Below, piece after piece: positions 1 through 5,482 of a stretch of DNA of 5,482 nucleotides. The stretch covers positions 4,601 to 10,082 of the forward strand of contig DAFD01000002.1 of assembly GCA_002497895.1 (NCBI GenBank). The letters are read 5' to 3'. The notes beneath the pieces were generated by a model, which saw only the letters and a list, made by a program, of their open reading frames with translations, ran no database searches and was not told the DNA's origin. The position numbers and the translations under genes are program-made. The DNA comes from Euryarchaeota archaeon UBA175. Its GTDB lineage: Archaea > Thermoplasmatota > Poseidoniia > Poseidoniales > Thalassarchaeaceae. Position 1 is the first letter of the stretch, and every line of letters begins with the position of its first letter.

Positions 1-829
1 CGGCAATAATTCTAGCAGCGAGTTCGGCCTTGGTTCCGGATGGTGAGAGGCCTTCTGCCTCGGCCATTTCTACCAATTCGACCTTCTTCAACAAGAGTAA
101 TGATTTCTCGGTAATCTCTGTTGATTCGACCTGCGTCTCGACAGCCCCCTCAGGTTCGGCTTCAGATTCTTCCTCGGCATTTTCGGGCTCGGACACAACC
201 TGAGGCTCTATCTCCGGTGATTCCTCAACCGAAGGAGCGGGTTTCTCCGCTGCCGGCGCTGGCTCGGAAAAAGAGCCATTTCGATCAGGGATCGCATCGG
301 CGGCAACGACCTCAACGGTCTCCGCCGATTCAGCAGTCGGTTGAATGAGTTCAATCTGCTGAGATGGAACTTCTTCAAGGGGCTCAGGCTCGCTCTCCGG
401 CATCTCAAATTTGGTGACAAAGGCCGGAGCATCCGCTGCAGTTAGTTCGTAGTCCCCCTCTTCTTCGTCGACCGGATCGGGATTATCTACAGTCATCGCG
501 AAAGTCGGGTTTCCACTGACTTTGATTCCGTCGTCCTTGCCATATTGTTCGACATCGATTGTGACATCATCCATGGTGAAAGTACCCTTCGACCAATCGA
601 TGACCTCCTCCTCTTCATCTTCATCAAAATCGGCTAGCAATTCGTCGAAAAGAGTACCTGCTTCTTTGTCATCGATAGAAGCTACCTGCTCGAATGCAGC
701 CTTGCCCAATTGGTACATACATTGGGAGCACTGCATCGTATCCTCAGGATTCAATGTGTGACACAGCGGGCATTCAACAGTCGGTCCGGCTGCCCCCTTA
801 CGCCAGTTCTTGAACTTGTCAAATACCAT
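1..829 (-). CDS. Zinc-ribbon, acidic-linker, SAP-domain protein (C-terminus cut by window edge)
   Basis: The reading frame is open from an ATG at 829-827 to the left edge, giving 276 visible codons without a stop. Residues 1-12 are basic (MVFDKFKNWRKG). Residues 20-23 (CPLC) and 34-37 (CSQC) form a two-knuckle zinc ribbon with ten residues between the knuckles. A very acidic stretch follows (about 62-78, including DFDEDEEEE). From about 142 to 241 comes a Glu/Pro/Ala/Val-rich, low-complexity linker that is probably disordered. Residues 243-276 resemble a SAP helix-turn-helix motif: hydrophobic-rich first helix, then VELVEMAEAEGL, then SPSGTKAELAARI. SAP motifs usually bind nucleic acid, so a DNA- or RNA-associated role is plausible, but the function is unknown. 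No signal peptide or membrane segment is visible. The start is supported by GAGGT at 840-836, six bases upstream. The gene is divergent from the helicase operon. The true C-terminus lies outside the window. Confidence 0.85.
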   Translation of the reverse strand, partial: MVFDKFKNWRKGAAGPTVECPLCHTLNPEDTMQCSQCMYQLGKAAFEQVASIDDKEAGTLFDELLADFDEDEEEEVIDWSKGTFTMDDVTIDVEQYGKDDGIKVSGNPTFAMTVDNPDPVDEEEGDYELTAADAPAFVTKFEMPESEPEPLEEVPSQQIELIQPTAESAETVEVVAADAIPDRNGSFSEPAPAAEKPAPSVEESPEIEPQVVSEPENAEEESEAEPEGAVETQVESTEITEKSLLLLKKVELVEMAEAEGLSPSGTKAELAARIIA

Positions 830-835
830 GACCGG

Positions 836-840
836 ACCTC
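836..840 (-). promoter_or_regulatory. Shine-Dalgarno site of the zinc-ribbon/SAP gene
   Basis: Read on the minus strand, GAGGT lies six bases before the ATG at 829-827. This match to the 16S anti-SD core fixes the start of the minus-strand gene. Confidence 0.6.
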
Positions 841-870
841 TACAGACGAGGGCGTTCGGCCGTGTTCCGC

Positions 871-878
871 GTATAACC
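871..878 (-). promoter_or_regulatory. Possible TATA box of the zinc-ribbon/SAP gene
   Basis: The minus strand reads GGTTATAC here. An archaeal TATA box sits about 26 bases before the transcription start, which would put the start near 848 and leave a leader of about 20 nt that contains the SD site at 840-836. Called by eye from position and composition; no clear BRE purine run was confirmed. Confidence 0.4.
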
Positions 879-913
879 CTCACCCGCCGTTGTAAACGGC
901 GAACTTCAGACTC

Positions 914-923
914 AGTATTTTCT
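914..923 (+). promoter_or_regulatory. Possible TATA box of the helicase-rdd-sua5-map operon
   Basis: The stretch AGTATTTTCT is the only AT-rich patch between the two divergent genes that suits plus-strand transcription. Its centre lies about 24 bases before the ATG at 942. By the usual archaeal TATA-to-start spacing, transcription would begin at or very close to that ATG, giving a leaderless message. This agrees with the lack of an SD site before 942. Inference from spacing only. Confidence 0.4.
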
Positions 924-941
924 CTAACTCGGCGAAACGTG

Positions 942-2891
942 ATGTGGCGCCGGCCGCGCAGGGTGGGTGTGGACTCGGATGGTGGGCTTGCAGCGAGGTT
1001 TACTCGCAGCCAGGATCATCACGAAGCATACATGCGGCTGATTCAATGGGAATTGGATGATGAATTAGACGCGACCGAAGAGCGTTTACGGAATTGGTCG
1101 CGGGCCAAACTCGCTGCCCACGGACTTGCGCTTTTCGACCTGAGGGCTCGCCCGGATGGCTGGTTATTCGGGCAGCGAATCGTCAAGCTGGAACTCGATG
1201 GGCGCGCCAACATGGGTTCACATCGCTTCCGTCAGGGTGACATCGTGATGTTGAGTCGGGGTGATCCTGTTGGTGAGAAGCCCATCGAAGCGATTGTTTC
1301 TGACCGCTCGCGAAATCGGATTCGCATCGTTCTGCCAGAATTGCCGAGCGGTCTTCGCAGCGGATTCTGGAGGATGGACCGCGCCGCGAATAAAGTCGCA
1401 TTCGATAGGATGCGGGACGCCCTCAATTCACTCTTCGAAGAGGAAGGAGGGGCACCCCTTCGAGACCTCCTCCTTGGAACTGTCCATGACCCAGTAGGAA
1501 CCGCTGGATTAGGGCCGGAACTTGGAGGTGCTAATCGACGCCCTGCGAGCCGACCAGATGATCTGAATGAATCTCAAACAACTGCTTGTGAAGCTGCAGT
1601 AAATCAACGCTTGACACTTATCCAGGGACCGCCGGGAACCGGCAAAACCTACACCGCTGTCCGAATCTTACAATCTTGGTCTAGTCAGGAGGTCGGAACG
1701 ATTCTCGCCGTCGCTGATTCGAATGTCGCGGTCGACAATCTGCTTGAGGGATTGCTCGGGCTTGGAGTTCGCGCAGTCAGGCTCGGGCAGCCGGTGAAGG
1801 TCCGCGAGTCATTGCGTGAGGCAACAGTCGATGCACAGATGGAAGGACATCCACTTCGCCGCGACCTAGAGGAGCATCTCGAACTCAATGAGAAATTAGC
1901 GCGGCGCATCTCTGGAATGAAAGGCAAAGAGAAGGGTTTGGCGCACCGTGATTTGAATCGTGGCTGGAAGGAGGTGCGTCGTATCGAACGTCAGATGCGC
2001 GATGATATTCTCGAACGCGCGCAGGTTCTCTGCTGTACCTGCATCGGCGTCGGCCATCAATTGCTTGACGGACGCCGCTTTTCGCGAGTTCTACTAGACG
2101 AAGCGACCCAAGCCACTGAGCCTGCCAGTCTTGTCCCCTTGGTTCGTGGCGCGAGGCAAATTGTCCTAGTCGGAGATCATCAACAATTACCACCTACAGT
2201 CATCAGTCGCCGCGCTGAAAACGGAGGACTGCGCCGCTCTCTCTTCGAGCGTCTCGTCGCCATGGGCATCGAGCCAATTCTACTCAATACCCAATACCGA
2301 ATGCACCCGGCCATCTCGCAATTTCCCAACCAGACCTTCTACGATGGCCGCCTAATTGACGGTGTCCAAGCCGCTGAACGACCCAATCCGGCAGGACTTC
2401 TCTGGAATGATTGGGAGGTACCGATCGCATTCCTTCCAGTCAATGGTGACGAGCTTCTCTCACCCGATGGCGCTTCGAAGGAAAATCCAGCCGAGGCCGG
2501 ATGGGTCGCCCGCATTCTCGAAGGCCTCCTCGAAGCGGGCGAACTACAACACTCAGACATCGGCATAATCACCCCCTATGCAGGTCAGGTTAGAGCTATC
2601 CGCGACGCTATTCCCGAACGCAATGAAGCCGTCGAAGTACGTACTGTAGACGGTTACCAAGGCCGCGAGAAAGAGGTCATCATCTTCTCCTGCGTACGCT
2701 CAAATCCCGACGGAAACGTCGGATTCCTCGCCGACCCGCGCCGCCTCAATGTCGCCCTAACTAGAGCGAGGCGCGGGCTCATTGTCATCGGTGACCCTGA
2801 CACTCTGCGCAACGATGAGACTTGGGGCGCCTGGCTGGCACATATCCGCAGTCGTAACCTTGAGGCGTGGCACATTCTCGGAATGGCTTGA
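942..2891 (+). CDS. Upf1/IGHMBP2-like superfamily 1B DNA/RNA helicase
   Basis: An ATP-driven nucleic-acid helicase of 649 residues with a full SF1 motif set. Walker A is GPPGTGKT (229-236), followed by motif Ia around VADSNVAVDN. Motif II is DEATQATEP (from 386), motif III GDHQQLPP (411-418), motif IV QYRMHP (451-456), motif V VDGYQGRE (569-576) and motif VI ALTRARR (605-611). Residues before about 100 match the N-terminal beta-barrel/stalk part of IGHMBP2-type proteins. The charged helical stretch at about 306-358, between Ia and II, is the expected stalk/1B-1C insertion. The SF1B subfamily usually moves 5'-3' on single strands; whether the substrate is DNA or RNA cannot be told here. No R3H or zinc-finger extension is seen. 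The frame is open upstream to a TTG at 810. ATG 942 was chosen because of the TATA spacing and because family similarity begins before the next ATG (1032); GTG 969 is an alternative. It is the first gene of the presumed operon. Confidence 0.93.
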   Translation: MWRRPRRVGVDSDGGLAARFTRSQDHHEAYMRLIQWELDDELDATEERLRNWSRAKLAAHGLALFDLRARPDGWLFGQRIVKLELDGRANMGSHRFRQGDIVMLSRGDPVGEKPIEAIVSDRSRNRIRIVLPELPSGLRSGFWRMDRAANKVAFDRMRDALNSLFEEEGGAPLRDLLLGTVHDPVGTAGLGPELGGANRRPASRPDDLNESQTTACEAAVNQRLTLIQGPPGTGKTYTAVRILQSWSSQEVGTILAVADSNVAVDNLLEGLLGLGVRAVRLGQPVKVRESLREATVDAQMEGHPLRRDLEEHLELNEKLARRISGMKGKEKGLAHRDLNRGWKEVRRIERQMRDDILERAQVLCCTCIGVGHQLLDGRRFSRVLLDEATQATEPASLVPLVRGARQIVLVGDHQQLPPTVISRRAENGGLRRSLFERLVAMGIEPILLNTQYRMHPAISQFPNQTFYDGRLIDGVQAAERPNPAGLLWNDWEVPIAFLPVNGDELLSPDGASKENPAEAGWVARILEGLLEAGELQHSDIGIITPYAGQVRAIRDAIPERNEAVEVRTVDGYQGREKEVIIFSCVRSNPDGNVGFLADPRRLNVALTRARRGLIVIGDPDTLRNDETWGAWLAHIRSRNLEAWHILGMA

Positions 2892-2894
2892 GGA
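2890..2894 (+). promoter_or_regulatory. Shine-Dalgarno site of the RDD gene
   Basis: GAGGA overlaps the helicase stop codon (TGA 2889-2891) and lies five bases before ATG 2900. It selects ATG 2900 over the upstream in-frame GTG at 2867 and suggests translational coupling with the helicase. Confidence 0.6.
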
Positions 2895-2899
2895 AGCAC

Positions 2900-3475
2900 A
2901 TGGCTGACCACGACTCACCCATCTCACTGCAGAGCGGCGGCACTCTCGCGAAGCAGATATTGAGCGCAGAAGAAGGTGGCCATTGGCCTGTTCCTGAAGG
3001 CACGATTCTAGCATCGGGAGTTCGCAGAACCGCTGCATTGAGCGTCGATGTAGTCATCGTCACAACCATTTTGATGGTAGCAACTCGTTGGCAAATCATG
3101 AATGCTTGGAACCTCACACTTTGGGCTTCCTCATCGTTCCACCACGCCCTCGCAATGGTCGCCATTCTCCTTGTCAGCCACTGGCTTTACTGGCGCTGGA
3201 CTGGATTGTGGCTTTCACGCTCTCTAGGTCAGCGCATGTTCGGCCTAGCAGTGCTGGCTGAAGACGGCTCAGAGATGACCAGCGAGATGTGGGACCAACG
3301 CGCTGCACGCAAGTTGGTCTTCCTGATTCCAATTCTCAACCTCGTTCAGGGAATCCGTGAACTTCTGCGAATCTCGCAGCGCCACACTCACCAATCCAAT
3401 ATCGATCTACATGTCGGATCGATTGTGGCGCACAAGGATTCCCTGCCGCCGGCGAACCGCAAGCATATCCGCTGA
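2900..3475 (+). CDS. RDD-family integral membrane protein
   Basis: A 191-residue membrane protein. Residues 1-40 are soluble. V41-R42-R43 leads into a hydrophobic segment at about 45-62 that carries an in-membrane Asp (D50), the Arg/Asp signature at the start of RDD proteins. A second membrane segment lies at about 82-100, and a weaker one at about 139-152. Between them, SRSLGQRMFGLAVLAEDG (106-123) matches the family's TLGKRLLGLRVV-type loop. The end segment (about 161-177, HTHQSNIDLHVGSIV) corresponds to the family's LHDLLAGT-type closing motif, in diverged form. RDD proteins are widespread; some have been linked to ion or solute transport, but no specific substrate can be assigned here. 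The gene starts 8 nt after the helicase stop with its own SD site and is followed at once by sua5, so it is presumably co-transcribed. Confidence 0.87.
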   Translation: MADHDSPISLQSGGTLAKQILSAEEGGHWPVPEGTILASGVRRTAALSVDVVIVTTILMVATRWQIMNAWNLTLWASSSFHHALAMVAILLVSHWLYWRWTGLWLSRSLGQRMFGLAVLAEDGSEMTSEMWDQRAARKLVFLIPILNLVQGIRELLRISQRHTHQSNIDLHVGSIVAHKDSLPPANRKHIR

Positions 3476-3477
3476 GT

Positions 3478-3481
3478 GAGG
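3478..3481 (+). promoter_or_regulatory. Close-spaced SD candidate for the sua5 gene
   Basis: GAGG lies only three bases before ATG 3485, closer than the other SD sites in the window. There is no SD before the alternative GTG at 3476, which directly abuts the RDD stop codon (3473-3475). This slightly favours ATG 3485; reinitiation at GTG 3476 remains possible. Confidence 0.35.
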
Positions 3482-3484
3482 ACA

Positions 3485-4129
3485 ATGGAGCAAGCGATTT
3501 CTGACAGTGCCCTCGCTCTGGTCTCCGCTGGTGCATGCATTATCTATCCAACATCGACGCAGCCGGCTCTCGGTTGCATACTAACCTCGGCTGCTCTGGA
3601 TAATCTATACAACGTCAAAAAACGCCCCAGTGAAATGCCGGTGAGCGTCGGTGTGGTTGACCTTGAACAGGCTGCAAACCTCGTCGAGCTAACTGACGAC
3701 ATCTCTGAGATTCTATCCTCATTTCCCGAGGGCTCTCTTACTATCATCTTACCCGCAAAGGAACCCCTAGATGCGCGCCTAGGTACAAACAAAATCGCCA
3801 TCAGAGTCGTCGCTCATCCCACTGCAAAAGCCCTGCTGCGAGCGTGTGGACCACTGACTGCAACCTCCGCCAACATCAGCGGCACACCACCTGCAGCAAC
3901 TTGTGAAGCAGCAGCCGAAACTCTGCGTCAAGCAGGCCATGAGGTGGCTTTAGTGGCTGGAGAAACGCTCGGAGGGGCACCCAGTACGTTGATAGCGTGG
4001 TATTCGGTCTGTGATTTACCCGATTGTGCAAGCATAGAGGTGCTGAGAGAAGGAATTGTTCCAGCTAAGGAGGTTATCGCATGGTGGAAGAATCGGACCT
4101 CAAACAGTGGCGAGACGCCGGGCATGTAG
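3485..4129 (+). CDS. sua5: YrdC/Sua5-type threonylcarbamoyl-AMP synthase
   Basis: Catalyses formation of threonylcarbamoyl-AMP from L-threonine, bicarbonate and ATP, the first step of tRNA t6A37 synthesis; the KEOPS complex then transfers the group to ANN-decoding tRNAs. At 214 residues it is a YrdC domain alone, without the extra C-terminal Sua5 domain, so TsaC-like in length. Visible motifs are YPTST (21-25), the KxR motif in VKKRPSEMP (K45, R47), FPEGSLTIILP (80-90), IAIRVVAHP (104-112) and the SxN motif in TSANISGTPP (S128, N130). The canonical T-x-Y-G-L after PT is replaced by T-Q-P-A-L-G-C (25-31), an odd point treated in the findings. The start is ATG 3485 or GTG 3476, a three-residue difference. 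The last 49 bases overlap map in another frame. A YciO-like paralogue of uncertain activity is the main alternative. Confidence 0.9.
   Translation: MEQAISDSALALVSAGACIIYPTSTQPALGCILTSAALDNLYNVKKRPSEMPVSVGVVDLEQAANLVELTDDISEILSSFPEGSLTIILPAKEPLDARLGTNKIAIRVVAHPTAKALLRACGPLTATSANISGTPPAATCEAAAETLRQAGHEVALVAGETLGGAPSTLIAWYSVCDLPDCASIEVLREGIVPAKEVIAWWKNRTSNSGETPGM
4069..4074 (+). promoter_or_regulatory. Strong internal Shine-Dalgarno site of map
   Basis: GGAGGT, a full anti-SD core match within AAGGAGGTT, lies six bases before ATG 4081. It sits inside the sua5 coding region, so map can be translated independently of, or coupled to, sua5. It is the best SD site in the window and fixes the map start. 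Confidence 0.8.
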
Positions 4130-5097
4130 CCCGAAGAACGCTTGAAGGAATCAAGGGCGAGATCGTCGCTGGCAAAGCTTGGGATGAAGTGATTGATTCT
4201 GCAGAACGCTTCATTCGTCGACACGGTGGGACTCCTGCTTTCCCGGTCACTATCTCAGTCAACGACATAGCTGCCCATTACACAACGGATTCTCGACAGA
4301 ATCCACCCGAAGGATTCGAGGGGGAGATGGTCTTCCAGGATGGCGACCTCGTCAAACTCGATGTCGGTGTGCACATCACTGGAGCTCTAGCCGACAACGC
4401 GCTGACAATCGAGGTCGGGAACGGTGGAAATCATACCGATCAGATCAAGGCGGCACGGGAGGCAAGGGATGCTTCAATCGAGAAGATGCATCCTGGGACA
4501 CCTTGGTGGGAAATCGGTGCGGCTGCGGACCAAGTCCACACCGACGCTGGATTCCAACCAATTCGCAATCTTTGTGGACATGAATTGAAGCGCTGGAATC
4601 TACATGCTGGTACATCGATTCCATCCTACGATATCGGGCCGACCGACGCGTCCGGATTCAAGGGCTCAGTCGAACTCGGAAGCGTCTACGCTGTCGAACC
4701 ATTCAATACAACTGGAAAGAGCGGGATGATCGAGAATATTCCGCCCGCTCATTCGAGCAATATCTTTCGCGTCACCGGAGATATCACCATTCGAAAAGCG
4801 ATGTTAAAGGGCAAATTGAAGCCGCTTGGTGCGACGATGGCGCGGTATATCGAGGAGCGCTATCACACCCTGCCTTTCGCTGAGCGCTGGGCATATCCTC
4901 TACTCGAAAAGCCATTCCCGGGTGAAGAGGAAGACGTTCTACGAAAGAAGTGGAATGCGCTTGTGAAGAAGCTGATTTCGATTCGTTTCCTCGAGACTTA
5001 TGCTGCTCTGCGCTGTGAAGATCGAGGAATGATTGGTCAGTTCGAACATACTGTCTGGATAACTGAGGGTGGGCCTGAAGTGCTCACCATCGAGTGA
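4081..5097 (+). CDS. map: Methionine aminopeptidase, type II (archaeal)
   Basis: Removes the initiator methionine from nascent proteins in the cytoplasm using a two-metal centre. All five expected metal ligands are visible: D94 (LDVGVH), D105 (ADNALT), H167 (NLCGHE), E206 (AVEPFN) and E322 (FEHTV). The two active-site histidines are H66 (IAAHYT) and H175 (NLHAGTSIP). The type II class is shown by the NxxGH...HAG..IP pattern and by the roughly 60-residue helical insertion before the last Glu (about 250-310, including YIEERYHTLPFAERWAYPLL), typical of the archaeal/eukaryotic type. At 338 residues it is longer than the roughly 295 of well-known archaeal enzymes. Small extra stretches near 69-82 and around 275-300 may account for this. 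C165 sits two residues before ligand H167, where Ser, Thr or Asn is more usual. The start is fixed by the SD at 4069-4074. It is the last gene of the presumed operon. Confidence 0.96.
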   Translation: MVEESDLKQWRDAGHVARRTLEGIKGEIVAGKAWDEVIDSAERFIRRHGGTPAFPVTISVNDIAAHYTTDSRQNPPEGFEGEMVFQDGDLVKLDVGVHITGALADNALTIEVGNGGNHTDQIKAAREARDASIEKMHPGTPWWEIGAAADQVHTDAGFQPIRNLCGHELKRWNLHAGTSIPSYDIGPTDASGFKGSVELGSVYAVEPFNTTGKSGMIENIPPAHSSNIFRVTGDITIRKAMLKGKLKPLGATMARYIEERYHTLPFAERWAYPLLEKPFPGEEEDVLRKKWNALVKKLISIRFLETYAALRCEDRGMIGQFEHTVWITEGGPEVLTIE

Positions 5098-5184
5098 TTC
5101 GCCCGATATCTTTCGTCATAGCAGAATCGTCGACGTAGTGCGGTTTCTGAAACTTAACAGGCGCTCAGTGTATCGTTCTATGGT

Positions 5185-5255
5185 CTTGGAGCGGCTTTTC
5201 GCACAACGATTATCAATCGCGGGCTCCAAGCCTCAGTCGTACGGGGCCGTTGAGG
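5185..5255. other. Clustered stem-loops: possible structured RNA or 3' end element
   Basis: CTTGGAGC (5185-5192) pairs perfectly with GCTCCAAG (5223-5230). Inside this arm is a second hairpin, CGATT (5207-5211) with AATCG (5215-5219), around a three-base loop. Directly after the outer arm, CCTCA (5231-5235) pairs with TGAGG (5251-5255), and ACG (5241-5243) pairs with CGT (5248-5250) inside it. CTCAG (5232-5236) could instead pair with CTGAG (5262-5266), a possible alternative fold. The strand is unknown because the pairing is near-symmetric; the plus strand would place it in the 3' part of the map transcript. It could be a small RNA, an mRNA 3' structure or chance. Confidence 0.35.
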
Positions 5256-5349
5256 TTCTCGCTGAGTGCATCCCATCCCCTCGCTTGTGTCTCTCGCCCT
5301 GTACACCTATTGGATGCGGCCGGTAGGCTATCCGTGCCGTATTGAGAGG

Positions 5350-5376
5350 AGAAATATCCTGCCGATTCTGGAGGAT
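5350..5376 (-). terminator. Possible weak terminator of the right-edge minus-strand gene
   Basis: On the minus strand, 12 nt after the TAA at 5390-5388, ATCCT (5376-5372) and AGGAT (5360-5356) can form a five-pair stem with an 11-base loop. This is followed by ATTTCTCC (5355 downward) in a pyrimidine-rich run. Archaeal termination depends mainly on U-tracts, and this one is short and interrupted, so the call is weak. Confidence 0.25.
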
Positions 5377-5387
5377 CTATCTACGAT

Positions 5388-5482
5388 TTAATCAGTTGAT
5401 TGAGTACTATCTTCAGCAGCTCCGAAGAGGGTCACTGCGATGATTGCGGCGAAGATGAGAATCATGCCCGTGGACTGCTGCA
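5388..5482 (-). CDS. C-terminal end of a minus-strand membrane protein (partial)
   Basis: Reading from the right edge on the minus strand, an open frame enters the window and ends at TAA (5390-5388) after about 31 visible residues. The visible part is QQSTG, then a hydrophobic run (MILIFAAIIAVTLFGAA), then a short acidic and polar tail (EDSTQSTD). This looks like the last membrane segment of a membrane protein or a C-terminal anchor. The start is outside the window, the family cannot be recognised, and a frame this short could be open by chance. A very short plus-strand alternative begins at ATG 5440 with a possible GAGGGT upstream, but its product is not protein-like. Confidence 0.5.
   Translation of the reverse strand, partial: QQSTGMILIFAAIIAVTLFGAAEDSTQSTD

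Larger units (their letters stand above)
5098..5387. other. Non-coding gap between convergent genes
   Basis: About 290 bases with no convincing protein gene. The only longer open frame (about 5069-5326, plus) overlaps the end of map, has no SD site and gives a composition unlike a real protein. No tRNA T-loop signature or rRNA is seen. The stretch does hold several inverted repeats, listed separately, and no long T-run that would clearly end the map transcript. In a window where other same-strand gaps are 0-9 nt, this length is notable, though convergent gene ends often need room for two terminators. Confidence 0.7.

Noticed and set aside
121..761. Plus-strand and other-frame open frames opposite the zinc-ribbon/SAP gene
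   Set aside because: Their products are Ser/Pro/Arg-rich shadows of the acidic minus-strand frame, which has clear motifs, an SD site and no stop over 829 bases.
810..941. N-terminal extension of the helicase from TTG 810 or ATG 828
   Set aside because: It would overlap the start of the divergent gene or its promoter and SD. The extra residues (Arg/Thr-rich) do not resemble the family N-terminus, and a TATA-like box lies inside the stretch.
1885..2193. Minus-strand open frame of 102 codons inside the helicase
   Set aside because: The plus frame here encodes conserved helicase motif II and its surroundings; the antisense frame shows no motif or SD site.
2785..3165. Minus-strand open frame of 126 codons across the helicase/RDD junction
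   Set aside because: It is antisense to two well-supported genes, including the helicase C-terminus and the first RDD membrane segment, and has no recognisable domain.
4573..4670. Sign of a damaged or inactive MetAP because of motif variation
   Set aside because: All five metal ligands and both active-site histidines are present in the right order, so the enzyme looks functional.
5069..5326. Plus-strand open frame of 85 codons after map
   Set aside because: It overlaps the end of map, has no SD or promoter, and its composition (scattered Ser, Arg, Pro, Cys, no domain or motif) looks like non-coding sequence.
5098..5387. Possible tRNA gene in the gap after map
   Set aside because: No GGTTCRANNCC-type T-arm, acceptor stem pairing or anticodon arm was found on either strand; the hairpins at 5185-5255 do not fit a cloverleaf.
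5440..5482. Short plus-strand start (ATG 5440) with GAGGGT upstream
   Set aside because: The visible product (MIAAKMRIMPVDCC) is not distinctive, and the minus-strand frame over the same bases gives a coherent membrane segment.

Overview
The gene set suggests an archaeon, most likely a marine planktonic euryarchaeon of the Marine Group II (Poseidoniales) type. The evidence is a type II methionine aminopeptidase of the archaeal/eukaryotic class, a Upf1/IGHMBP2-like superfamily 1 helicase, archaeal-looking TATA elements, a very acidic zinc-ribbon/SAP protein and compact gene packing with Shine-Dalgarno (SD) sites. The exact lineage is an inference, because no marker RNA gene lies in the window.

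Layout. Positions 1-829 hold a minus-strand gene that runs off the left edge. It encodes a two-CXXC zinc ribbon, a long acidic Glu/Pro-rich linker and a SAP-like motif cut by the window end. Positions 830-941 are a divergent promoter region with one TATA-like box facing each way. From about 942 to 5097 four plus-strand genes form a tight presumed operon: a complete SF1B helicase, an RDD-family membrane protein, a YrdC/Sua5-type threonylcarbamoyl-AMP synthase and a methionine aminopeptidase. The gaps are 8 nt, then 0-9 nt, then a 49-nt out-of-frame overlap.

Positions 5098-5387 contain no convincing protein gene but do contain a compact set of inverted repeats (about 5185-5255). These could be an RNA element or part of the operon's 3' end. 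At 5388-5482 the C-terminal end of another minus-strand gene enters from the right edge; its visible part is one hydrophobic segment and a short acidic tail.

The operon mixes nucleic-acid remodelling (helicase) with two protein-synthesis functions. Sua5/TsaC makes the threonylcarbamoyl-AMP used for t6A37 on ANN-decoding tRNAs, including initiator tRNA. Map removes the initiator methionine from new proteins. The RDD protein is a small membrane protein of unknown role. I see no mobile element, CRISPR array, rRNA or tRNA, and nothing that clearly amounts to a new multi-gene system. The items most worth checking are the zinc-ribbon/SAP protein, the structured intergenic region and the altered motif in the Sua5 protein.
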